Position numbers and translations under genes: made by a program. DNA of 64,000 bases from Chloroflexus aurantiacus J-10-fl (GTDB lineage Bacteria; Chloroflexota; Chloroflexia; Chloroflexales; Chloroflexaceae). The stretch spans positions 372,001-436,000 of the forward strand of contig NC_010175.1 in the NCBI RefSeq assembly GCF_000018865.1. The letters run 5' to 3'. Shown one piece after another: positions 51,425 to 61,143 of this stretch; within the stretch, counting starts at the first letter, position 1; every line of letters starts with the position of its first letter. A model generated the notes under the pieces. The model was not told the DNA's origin. It searched no databases and saw nothing but the letters and a program-made list of their open reading frames with translations.

Positions 51425-51592
51425 ATGCAAGCTGAATGCCCTGAATGTGGCGCAACCATCGCCTTACCCGCCGGAACCATGGCCAATGAGATCGTCGCCT
51501 GCCCCGATTGTGGCGCAGAGCTGGAAGTCGTGAATCTTGATCCGCCCACCCTCGCGCTGGCGCCTGAAGTCGAAGAGGATTGGGGCGAATAG
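51425..51592 (+). CDS. lysW: LysW amino-group carrier protein, copy 2 (55 aa)
   Basis: Same length and architecture as copy 1: CPEC at 5-8, CPDC at 26-29, EDWGE end. Most differences lie in residues 2-20 and the last half is almost identical, so this is a tandem duplication with both copies intact. AAGGAG lies before the ATG. The zinc ribbon here has the usual CPECGA. Having two carriers beside one LysX is unusual in my experience of this cluster. Confidence 0.93.
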   Translation: MQAECPECGATIALPAGTMANEIVACPDCGAELEVVNLDPPTLALAPEVEEDWGE

Positions 51593-51654
51593 GAATAGTT
51601 GTTCAGTGCGGAGTCGTCGTCCACGACTCCGCTCACTGCCAGGGAGAAACCATT

Positions 51655-52503
51655 ATGCGCATTGCTGTTCTTTGTTCGCGGATTCGCGCTGAAGAAAAAC
51701 TGCTCTTCCAGGAGCTGGAGCGCCGTGGTCTCGATTATGTCAAAGTTGACGACCGCGAGCAGATTTTTGATCTGCATACCACAACCTATCCCTTCGATGT
51801 TGTACTTGAGCGCTGCATCCAGCATAGCCGGGCCCTCTACATGCTCAAAATCTTCAACGATGCCGGCGTGCCTACGGTCAACACCTATCACGTAGCGCTC
51901 ACCTGTGGCGACAAATTCCTGACCACGCAGGCCCTTATTCATGCCGGCGTCCCCACACCACGCTGCCTGCTGGCATTCACCCCGGAAAGTGCCCTCGAAG
52001 CCATGGAGCAACTCGGCTATCCGGTTGTGCTCAAGCCGGTGATCGGCTCGTGGGGGCGGATGGTGAGCAAGATCAATGATCGCGATGCTGCCGAAGCCAT
52101 TCTCGAACATCGTGATGTTCTGGGCAACTATCAACACTCCATTTTTTACATTCAGCAGTACATTCACAAACCGGGGCGCGACATTCGCAGCTTTGTGATC
52201 GGCGATGAGTGTATCGCCGCAATTTACCGCACCAGCCCGCACTGGATCACCAACACTGCACGCGGTGGCGTTGCCACCAACTGCCCGGTTACCCCAGAAC
52301 TGGCCGACATCAGCGTGCGTGCTGCCCACGCCGTCGGCGGTGGGGTAGTGGCGATTGACTTGCTGGAAACGCCCGAAGGTGAGCTGCTGGTTAATGAAGT
52401 CAACTACACCATGGAGTTCCGCAATAGTATCGACACCACCGGCGTTGATATTCCGGCCCGGATTATCGACTATGTGCTAGAGGTTGGGCGCGGGCGCGGC
52501 TAG
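51655..52503 (+). CDS. lysX: LysW-aminoadipate ligase LysX (282 aa)
   Basis: ATP-grasp enzyme that joins alpha-aminoadipate to the C-terminal Glu of LysW. Recognisable parts: [17 protein letters not shown] near the start, [20 protein letters not shown] (about 74-93), [16 protein letters not shown] (the ATP-binding loop, about 125-140), and the magnesium site [13 protein letters not shown] near residue 250. Length is typical of LysX. AGGGAGAAACC precedes ATG 51655. It does not show an ArgX-specific feature that I can name. Confidence 0.92.
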   Translation: MRIAVLCSRIRAEEKLLFQELERRGLDYVKVDDREQIFDLHTTTYPFDVVLERCIQHSRALYMLKIFNDAGVPTVNTYHVALTCGDKFLTTQALIHAGVPTPRCLLAFTPESALEAMEQLGYPVVLKPVIGSWGRMVSKINDRDAAEAILEHRDVLGNYQHSIFYIQQYIHKPGRDIRSFVIGDECIAAIYRTSPHWITNTARGGVATNCPVTPELADISVRAAHAVGGGVVAIDLLETPEGELLVNEVNYTMEFRNSIDTTGVDIPARIIDYVLEVGRGRG

Positions 52504-52632
52504 CGTACCACACAGGATAGATTTCAGCACAGACGAAGAGCGAATGTCTGCTGACGGCCAGACTCCGACGGATTACAACCTGTTTGCAGGACTACCACCC
52601 AGCAGAGTTGGCCGTTGTACGCAAGGTGTTGT

Positions 52633-53667
52633 ATGAGCTTACGAGTCAGCATTGTGGGGGCAAGCGGTTATGTCGGCGGAGAACTCCTCCGCCTCCTGCT
52701 CGATCATCCCCACGTATCAATCATACAGGCTACCAGTGCCCGCAATGCAGGACGGTATCTCTACCAGGTACATCCCAACCTGCGCGGACGCACCAACCTG
52801 CAATTCGTCCACCCTGACACCCTGCAGCCGTGTGATGTGCTCTTCCTGGCCCTCCCACACGGCGAAGCAGCTCAGGCTATTGAACGCTACGCCAGCCTGG
52901 CCGAACGGATCATCGACTGTTCAGCCGATTTTCGCCTGCGCGATCCGGCAGTGTACCAGCAATGGTACGGGAGCGCTCACCCGGCTCCGGCATGGCTCGA
53001 ACGCTTCGTGTATGGGCTGCCCGAAGTTAATCGGGCGGCGCTGACCGGTGCTCGCTACGCCAGTGGGGTTGGCTGCAACGCCACAGCCACCAACCTTGCC
53101 CTGTTGCCACTGGTTGAAGCGAACCTGATCGACCGCAGTCGCCCGATCATTGCCGACGTGAAAGTCGGCTCATCGGAAGGTGGGGCCACCGTTAACGAAG
53201 CCAGTCACCACCCCGAACGGTCTGGTGCGGTACGCTCCTTTGCGCCGGTGGGACATCGCCACCTCGCCGAAGTCGAGCAAGTGACCGGCCTGCGCAATGT
53301 GCATCTCTCAATTACTGCCATTGAGCTAGTGCGTGGCGCACTGGCAACAGTTCACGCTTTCGCCAGTCGCGAACTGAGCGAGAAGGAACTCTGGCAGGCC
53401 TACCGGACATTTGCCCGCGAACAGCCGTTCATTCGTATCGTCAAAGAGCGGCAGGGCATTTACCGCTATCCAGAACCAAAGATTCTGGCCGGCACCAACT
53501 ACGCCGACATCGGCTTCGCGTATGAACCGGCGACCGGGCGGATTGTGAGTATCTGTGCTATCGACAACCTGATGAAGGGTGCTGCCGGCAGTGCCGTGCA
53601 ATGTATGAACCTGATGTGCGGCTTTGCGGAGACGACAGCCTTGACATTTGCCGGTTTACATCCGTAA
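52633..53667 (+). CDS. lysY: LysW-aminoadipyl phosphate reductase LysY (344 aa)
   Basis: NADPH-dependent reductase of the ArgC family making the LysW-bound semialdehyde. VSIVGASGYVGGELLRLL is the Rossmann start (residues 5-22). The catalytic Cys lies in SGVGCNATATN (about residue 150), where ArgC proteins have GCYPT; the NAT variant fits LysY. The gap of 129 bases after lysX holds no gene. The kinase (lysZ), aminotransferase (lysJ) and hydrolase (lysK) are not in the window. Confidence 0.9.
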   Translation: MSLRVSIVGASGYVGGELLRLLLDHPHVSIIQATSARNAGRYLYQVHPNLRGRTNLQFVHPDTLQPCDVLFLALPHGEAAQAIERYASLAERIIDCSADFRLRDPAVYQQWYGSAHPAPAWLERFVYGLPEVNRAALTGARYASGVGCNATATNLALLPLVEANLIDRSRPIIADVKVGSSEGGATVNEASHHPERSGAVRSFAPVGHRHLAEVEQVTGLRNVHLSITAIELVRGALATVHAFASRELSEKELWQAYRTFAREQPFIRIVKERQGIYRYPEPKILAGTNYADIGFAYEPATGRIVSICAIDNLMKGAAGSAVQCMNLMCGFAETTALTFAGLHP

Positions 53668-53740
53668 GGCGGAGGACAGCAGAGCGAAGCTGTATCTGAA
53701 CTCATAGCTGTAGCCATTACCGGGCAAGAGACACAGAAAA

Positions 53741-53760
53741 GGGCGCACCGTTGTGCGCCC
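53741..53760. terminator. Terminator between lysY and the convergent coiled-coil gene
   Basis: GGGCGCAC (53741-53748), loop CGTT, GTGCGCCC (53753-53760). Read on the minus strand it is followed by TTTTCT, so it is best for the convergent gene, but can also end the lysine operon. Confidence 0.75.
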
Positions 53761-53781
53761 TCAACAACCGAAGCCTGTTTG

Positions 53782-54054
53782 TTATTCCTGCTCGTGACCG
53801 GTCAACGTCTGATCGGCCAGCTCAGCCTGCAACGCCTGAATAGCAATGAGCAAATGGCGTTCACGCTCGGCAAGGGTTGTCGCCATAGCGCGCGCTGCCG
53901 ACAACTGGGCCGCACGAGCCAGAGCAGTCGCTCCAGCCGGAACTGCTTCATTCTCCAGACGCGCCACCGACTGCCGGGCCCGTTCAAGACCGGGGCGCAG
54001 GCTATTCAACCGTGCCGTTAAAACCTCGATGCGCTGACGAACGTATCCTTCCAT
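53782..54054 (-). CDS. Small coiled-coil protein (90 aa)
   Basis: Almost wholly helical: two heptad-rich stretches (about residues 5-37 and 48-82) with many Ala, Leu, Arg and Glu and no Cys. The shape recalls small helical-hairpin proteins, but no family is recognised. A terminator lies 21 bases after its stop. A GGTG-type ribosome-binding site lies upstream. Function unknown. Confidence 0.6.
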   Translation of the reverse strand: MEGYVRQRIEVLTARLNSLRPGLERARQSVARLENEAVPAGATALARAAQLSAARAMATTLAERERHLLIAIQALQAELADQTLTGHEQE

Positions 54055-54324
54055 CGAACACCTCTCACATACATTCGCCGGGCGCGTCAGGAGCGCCGCG
54101 GCGACAATGACCAGAGCGGCACCGTCGCCGCGACCTTACCATTATAAGTATACTGTGATTGCACGCTTTTTGCAATGTACTTGCAGTAATAATGCACAGT
54201 TATTATCAATCACTTTGCCAATATCATGCAAGCAACACTAGAACTTATTTCATAAAAGCTGTACGGTCGACCATTGCCCAGGCTTGTGAACGCTTGCCAA
54301 TGACCAACGATAGCCTATCCTGCT

Positions 54325-54580
54325 CCCAGTCTGCCAGTATGGAAGCGAGGAGCGCTGACGATCATCGCCAGTGCCATCACTCGTTGGATTGGGTGCCTTA
54401 CTCGCCTGTCATGCGTGTGGCGCAGCGTTTGGAGTGCGGCAGCCATGCTGCCGCGCCAGCCGTGCTTACGATCTGGCGCGTGACACATCGTTGACCCGGC
54501 TGGAAACAAGGAAGCTGTGTGTGCTCGTCACGATCATGGAGTCGGTCGGTAATAGGAGATGTTTTTTTGAAATAGGTTCT
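54325..54580. repeat. Inverted diverged copy of the 5.7-kb repeat family
   Basis: Contains the reverse complement of the same features: CCCAGTCTGCCAGTATGG, GTGCCTTACTCG, GGAGTGCGGCAGCCATGCTGCC, TGTGTGCTCGTCA and the end TTTGAAATAGGTTC. It is therefore in opposite orientation to the three tandem copies at 5684-6443. Confidence 0.75.
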
Positions 54581-54584
54581 AATT

Positions 54585-55015
54585 CCTCTACCGGTCTCGC
54601 TCGTATCGCCCCCCACCCCAACCCGCTTCCGCTGGAGGCGGGAGTTATCGTTCCTCAACTCTCTGGCGTCACCCTGCGGGGACGAACAGAAAATATGTCT
54701 ACCACAATTTCTGCCACATCAGGACGCTCCCTGCGCGGCGCTCTGTGCTCGCCTTACCAGCGCTGCACCGGGGGTGAGAGTGTTCATGGCATCGCCAATC
54801 CCTCTACCGGTCTCGCTCGTATCGCCCCCACCCCAACCCGCTTCCGCTGGGGGCGGGAGTTATCGTTCCTCAACTCTCTGGCGTCACCCTGCGGGGACGA
54901 ACAGAAAATATGTCTACCACAATTTCTGCCGCATCAGGACGATCCCCGCGCGGCGCTCTGTGCTCGCCTCGCCAGCGCTGCGCAGGGAGAGGGGCCGGTG
55001 GTGAGGGTGTTCAGA
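54585..55015. repeat. Two tandem copies of a 216-bp repeat
   Basis: CCTCTACCGGTCTCGCTCG begins at 54585 and again at 54801. The units share CCGCTGGRGGCGGGAGTTATCG, CTGCGGGGACGAACAGAAAA and a CGCTCTGTGCTCGCC end. The GGGGGCGGGA core also occurs at 15.2 and 15.65 kb. Confidence 0.75.
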
Positions 55016-55179
55016 GCGTACCCAAGCCCTATCTCTTGCATACGCTCCCACGTTCTGTCCGCTCTTGAACGACACTGGAATCGGGCGTTCCTCACCGTAC
55101 AATGAACCGCGAGACACGCTGGGATCAGGGTGGCAGTCATGTGGTGCGCGAAGACTGCCACCCGCGTCCGCAATGACCG

Positions 55180-56205
55180 CTACGGACTGACCGATGGCTC
55201 GGTTGGCGCAGGCGGAGTTACCGATTGGCCGGCACCGGGTTGCGGGATTACCAGAGCCTGACCTTCCCCAGCCTGATTATTCAGCAACAGTGTCAGGTTG
55301 GTATTTGGATCCACAAACCAGATATTGCCGTTCGCCATCATCTGCACCAGCAACTCGCGCTTACGCAGCTCAAACAGCTCTGGATTTTCGCGCCAGTAGC
55401 GGCCTTCGATAGCCCGCACCTGTGCTTCGCGATTCGCTGCCTCAAGCGCGGCAGCCGTAATACCGCGTTCACGGGTCAACGCAACCAATGCCTCCTGTTC
55501 AGCCTGGAACAGGTTATTGGCCTGTTGCGCCTCGATCTGCTGCCGTCGCTTCTGCTCGGTCTCGATCTGCACTTCGAGATTCGCCTTCTCGGCCAGCAAC
55601 TGGGCATACGTCTCGCCAACCTTAATATCGAGCACCTTCACCGCCTCAATCGTAATGTAGAGCTGGTCAACCGGTGCGCGCTGACCATCGCCGGGAGGTG
55701 TCGTCAAGAAACGTCGGATGCGCTCGGCAAACGCTCCCCGGTCAGAAAGAGCCTCATCGAGGGTAAACTGCGTACTGGCACTCTTGAGGGCATCGTTGAT
55801 AAAGCCATCGAGAAAATCGTTGAGCTGGGCATCGCTGACGCCAATTTCCGCATAAGCTGCGCGCAATGCCTGCTCGGTGGGCAGACGGCGAAAATCAACC
55901 TGAATATCGATGTCGTACAACTGCTTATCGCTACTCGCCACATTCTGTGAAATCTGACGTGACTGACGGCGAATATTGACCAGTTCGATCTCGGTAAACG
56001 GTGCGAAGGGACGGAAAATCGGGCCTGGGCCATGGACAGCGACAATACGCCCCTGCACCAATTCGATGGCCGCCTGTCCTTCATCCACCTGCACATACTT
56101 CATCGTGCTGAGACCAATGCCGACAATGATCAGCAACAGGATGAATCCACCGACCAGCGATAGCCGTGACGTCATCGATCCTCTAACTGGGGCGCGCTGC
56201 GACAT
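55180..56205 (-). CDS. SPFH/band-7 membrane protein (341 aa)
   Basis: Second SPFH-domain protein in the window. An N-terminal membrane helix (about residues 13-35) precedes the SPFH core (about 38-205). A Glu/Ala/Arg coiled coil (about 200-265) and a Pro/Ser-rich tail follow. It probably assembles into membrane rings. AGGAGGAGTGGT precedes the ATG. The glycosyltransferase gene ends 14 bases upstream on the same strand, so they are likely co-transcribed. It is only distantly similar to the protein at 28.1 kb. Confidence 0.85.
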   Translation of the reverse strand: MSQRAPVRGSMTSRLSLVGGFILLLIIVGIGLSTMKYVQVDEGQAAIELVQGRIVAVHGPGPIFRPFAPFTEIELVNIRRQSRQISQNVASSDKQLYDIDIQVDFRRLPTEQALRAAYAEIGVSDAQLNDFLDGFINDALKSASTQFTLDEALSDRGAFAERIRRFLTTPPGDGQRAPVDQLYITIEAVKVLDIKVGETYAQLLAEKANLEVQIETEQKRRQQIEAQQANNLFQAEQEALVALTRERGITAAALEAANREAQVRAIEGRYWRENPELFELRKRELLVQMMANGNIWFVDPNTNLTLLLNNQAGEGQALVIPQPGAGQSVTPPAPTEPSVSP

Positions 56206-56219
56206 ACCACTCCTCCTGA

Positions 56220-57239
56220 CTACTTAACAGATGTTGACTGTTCCATATGGGTTGTACGCACTGAAGCCGGAGAAGTTGCAGGTTCTTCTTCCACCCCCAG
56301 CGCTTCGGCCACAATGTAGAGGGGCCGTCCCTTTACCTCATCGTAGATACGGCCCACATACTCGCCAATAATGCCCAGTGAAATCAACTGCACAGCACCA
56401 AGAAAGAGGACACTGGCCAGCGTGCTGGCCTGACCGTAGAACGCCGGTTCCGGGGCAGACGGATCGGCAAGCCGCATCACAAAGACCACCAGCAAGAAGA
56501 TCATACTGATGGCAGCCACAATAAAACCGAGATAGGTTGCCAACTGGAGCGGCAAATACGAGAAACTGGTAATCCCATCAAGCGCGAAGCGCAGCATCTT
56601 GCGCAGAGGGTACTTTGTCGTTCCGGCAGCACGGGCATGACGGCGGTAGGGCACACCGGTTTGCCGAAAACCGATCCACGCCGATAGACCTCGCATGAAA
56701 CGGTGGTGTTCACGCATCCGCTTGAGTGCATCAACGACTTTGCGATCCATCAAACGAAAATCGCCGGTATCAACCGGAATATTGACGTTGGTGATACGCA
56801 CGATGAGCCGGTAAAAGATCGCTGCGGTCGTCTTCTTAAACCACGTCTCACCTTCGCGCTCTTCACGTACACCGTAGACAACCTGATATCCTTCCCGCCA
56901 ACGCGCAATCAGCTCAGGGATCACCTCTGGCGGGTCTTGCAGGTCAGAGTCGATCACAATCACTGCCTTCCCGGTGGCATAATCGGTACCGGCAGTAATG
57001 GCGATTTGATGACCAAAGTTACGCGAAAAGTTAATCACCTTAATGCGCGGATCGCGCTGATGCAGTTCCCGCATAATTTCTGGTGAACGATCACGACAGC
57101 CATCATTCACCAGTACCAGCTCAAACGGCTCGCCGAGTGGCTCAAGCGCGGCAATCACCCGGCGGCAAAACTCAGCAATCAGTTGTTCTTCGTTGTACAC
57201 CGGTGCGACGACCGAAAAGGTTGGTTGTTGTTTTACCAT
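56220..57239 (-). CDS. GT2 glycosyltransferase with C-terminal membrane helices (339 aa)
   Basis: Dolichol-phosphate-mannose-synthase/GtrB-like enzyme that moves a sugar from a nucleotide donor to a polyprenyl phosphate. [13 protein letters not shown] (residues 9-21), [31 protein letters not shown] (metal-binding DSD and LQDPPE, about 95-110), [14 protein letters not shown], then two membrane helices (about 232-260 and 268-290). The C-terminal tail after residue 310 is soluble. GGAGGCAGT lies before the ATG. Sugar and acceptor cannot be told. Confidence 0.9.
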   Translation of the reverse strand: MVKQQPTFSVVAPVYNEEQLIAEFCRRVIAALEPLGEPFELVLVNDGCRDRSPEIMRELHQRDPRIKVINFSRNFGHQIAITAGTDYATGKAVIVIDSDLQDPPEVIPELIARWREGYQVVYGVREEREGETWFKKTTAAIFYRLIVRITNVNIPVDTGDFRLMDRKVVDALKRMREHHRFMRGLSAWIGFRQTGVPYRRHARAAGTTKYPLRKMLRFALDGITSFSYLPLQLATYLGFIVAAISMIFLLVVFVMRLADPSAPEPAFYGQASTLASVLFLGAVQLISLGIIGEYVGRIYDEVKGRPLYIVAEALGVEEEPATSPASVRTTHMEQSTSVK

Positions 57240-57423
57240 ACTGCCTCCACGCCATCAATGGTGATGGCTCTTCGTTGCGTTGTGCTGATGATAACAAATC
57301 TGGACGGGTTCATGTTGAGAAGGAGCACGGTTCAATACTTACGTCAAACGTATCGAGATTCACGCGTGGCTTTGAGATACTAAAAGAAACGTAGATCTGG
57401 TCTGTCAGGTTAAGAAAACAGAT

Positions 57424-57451
57424 TTGACACCGGCTGAGTAGCTGATAAAAT
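57424..57451 (+). promoter_or_regulatory. Promoter of the fluoride-riboswitch operon
   Basis: TTGACA (57424-57429) and TAAAAT (57446-57451) are 16 bases apart. Transcription would start near 57459, about 11 bases before the riboswitch aptamer. Confidence 0.75.
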
Positions 57452-57469
57452 GAGATTAGACAATCGATT

Positions 57470-57519
57470 GGGTGATGAGGCTCACCCTCAACTGCCATTA
57501 CGGCTGATAGCCTCTACAG
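57470..57519 (+). promoter_or_regulatory. Fluoride riboswitch (crcB motif)
   Basis: P1 is GGGTGA/TCACCC (57470-57475/57482-57487) with loop TGAGGC, which can form the known pseudoknot with GCCTC at 57510-57514. Then come AACTGCC and GGCTGATAGCCTCTAC, the conserved 3' half with its GCTGATRGCCTCTAC core. The order and bases follow the structurally studied Thermotoga fluoride aptamer almost throughout (from memory). Its 3' strand is also the 5' arm of the terminator, so ligand binding should allow read-through. Confidence 0.95.
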
Positions 57520-57552
57520 GGAAACGTTTTCTCTGTAGAGGCTTTTATTTTT
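57510..57552 (+). terminator. Riboswitch-controlled terminator
   Basis: GCCTCTACAGGGAAA (57510-57524) pairs with TTTTCTCTGTAGAGGC (57527-57542) and is followed by TTTTATTTTT. The first eight bases belong to the aptamer, so aptamer and terminator exclude each other. Gene start is 20 bases further on. Confidence 0.95.
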
Positions 57553-57573
57553 GAATCGATAAGAGGCATGATC

Positions 57574-59096
57574 ATGGTTTCGCTCAGTATTCTTCACTAC
57601 CACGACGGTCTCCAAACAGAAGCAACCAGCCAGCCTGATTTCTTTCCCGATCTAAACCTGGATCAGGTGGTAGAAGCCATCACAAAACCCGGACAGGAGT
57701 ACAACTTACAACCCTTTTTCTGGACTCCCTTACGCGATGCTCAAGCCGTCCGCTACCGGCAAGAGGTGTTTCAGGACCTGGAAAAAGCTCCTATCCTGGA
57801 AGCTATCAAGCAGTTTGCGGAAGGTATGAGGGTGGTGCGACGTTATCTGGCGATGATGGAGCAACTTAACTTTGCCGATCACAGAAAGGGGTGGCTCCTG
57901 GAAGCAGCCCTGGTCTATTGTGACACCGTAACAACTCTGGCTCGCCATCTCGTCGATCTTCCCTTGAGGTCGAATGGCCTTTCGACTTTCCGAGAACATC
58001 TGACAACCTGCATTCAGTCACCGGCATTCCGTTCCCTGGCTACCGATAGTCAACACGTCAAAAACGCCCTGGCTGCCATCAAGTATAGCGTGATTATCGA
58101 GAGTGGCAAGTTCAGCGTAAAGCGCTACGAGGGCGAGGTAGATTACAGCTCGGAAGTGGAACATGTCTTCAGCAAGTTCAAACAACGTGATGCCCAGGAT
58201 TATCTGGTACACCTTCCAGAAAGAGCTGGAATGAGTCACATTGAGGCCAAGATCCTCGAGTTCGTCGCCAGGTTATATCCCGAACCCTTCGAGGAGCTAG
58301 ACCGCTTCTGTACGGAGCATAACCAGTTTCTCGACGAGACCATTCGCACGTTCGACCGCGAGATTCAGTTTTACGTGGCTTATCTGGAATATATCGCCGA
58401 CCTCAAACGTCAGGGGCTACCCTTTTGTTATCCTCACGTCAGCGCAACGAGTAAAGCAGTCTATGTACGCGATGGCTTCGATCTGGCCCTGGCTCATGCC
58501 TGGCGTTACGAACAGAAGACTATCACGCTGAACGATTTCTTCCTGACAGGCCCGGAACGCATTCTCGTCGTCACCGGACCCAATCAGGGAGGGAAGACGA
58601 CATTTGCTCGGATGTTTGGGCAGTTACATTATCTCGCTAGCCTCGGCTGCCCTGTTCCGGGCCGGGAAGCAGGTCTGTTCCTGGCCGACCGCATCTTTAC
58701 CCATTTCGAGCGCATAGAGGATAGTCAAAATCTACGGGGAAAACTGGAAGATGATCTGGTCCGTATGCACAGAGCACTCATCCAGGCTACCCCTGACAGC
58801 ATCTTCATCCTGAACGAAATTTTCTCCTCCACCACTGTTCAGGATGCACTTTTTCTAAGTAAGGAAATTATGGCCCGGCTGACGGATCTGGATGTTTTGG
58901 GTGTTTGGGTGACGTTCCTCGACGAACTGGCTTCGTTGAGCGAGAAAATGGTCAGCATGGTGGCATCGGTAGACCCCAATGATCCCGTCAGACGCACATT
59001 CCAGATCATTCGCAAACCCGCCGATGGGTTGGCCTATGCTCTTTCATTGGCTCGTAAACATGGGCTGAGCCGTGAACAACTTCAGGAGCGAATACG

Positions 59097-59100
<4 letters not shown>
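57574..59100 (+). CDS. MutS-like ATPase, first of a tandem pair (508 aa)
   Basis: C-terminal MutS ATPase fused to a helical MutS core/lever-like region (about residues 40-310), without the mismatch-reading N-terminal domain. Walker A TGPNQGGKTT (about 333-342). The Walker B region reads FILNEIFSST (about 410), with Asn where MutS proteins normally have Asp. The D-loop/signature part RGKLEDDLVRMHRA lies between. ATG 57574 fits the AAGAGG spacing better than ATG 57568. It is controlled by a fluoride riboswitch. Other MutS-like genes have been reported behind such switches, as I recall; the molecular role is unknown. Confidence 0.85.
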
Positions 59101-60614
<1,514 letters not shown>

Positions 60615-61143
60615 ACCAGACCACTAACCCACACTAAATAAATGACGCTTTTCTTTGCACGGCGACTGAACGTTGCCGTGAGCATCTGATAGATGTTTCA
60701 TCTTGCCCGCGGAGGTGAAGCCTTCTGAGGAAATGGAGACGCAAAAAGAAAGCACTTCCTGGAGTCGCGGGGAGTTTGCCGGATGTGCTGACCCTGAACG
60801 CCGGCTATCATACCCCTACTTGTGGAGAACTACGGAGAGATGCAAAGCCAGCCTCTCAAACCGCACCATCGTCTGTTGAGCAGTCGATGATCTTCCGCTA
60901 TCTAGCAGTTGCGGCTACCGTCGTCCTGATTTTGGTTCCAACTTCACATCTTTGCAGATCAACCTATGCCGAATACGCTGGGGCAGCCTTTACAGCCTAC
61001 CAGTTCGCCGCACCGCAAGTCGGGCTGGACACGTCTCGACTATCGGCATTGCCGACCGGGTAGGATTGGCTTATTTCGCGCAATCTTCCCGGCACTAACC
61101 GCAATCGCAACCTCCGCTATCAAGGGTCTGATCTACCTCTCAC
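60615..61143. other. Intergenic region after the MutS-like pair
   Basis: No convincing gene. A frame from 60776 (or an internal ATG near 60890) to 61063 has a hydrophobic stretch like a signal peptide but no ribosome-binding site. A weak hairpin CACGGC/GCCGTG lies near 60658-60681. Confidence 0.5.

Larger units (their letters stand above)
54055..55179. other. Gene-free repeat region
   Basis: No convincing gene. It holds an inverted copy of the 5.7-6.4 kb repeat (54325-54580) and two tandem copies of a 216-bp repeat (54585-55015). Frames such as 54371-55105 are open only because they cross GC-rich repeats. Confidence 0.6.

Noticed and set aside
51403-52329. Minus-strand frame of 308 codons
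   Set aside because: Antisense to lysW copy 2 and lysX, which are certain.
60776-61063. Small exported protein candidate
   Set aside because: A hydrophobic stretch is present, but there is no ribosome-binding site and composition is not gene-like; kept only as a note in the intergenic entry.
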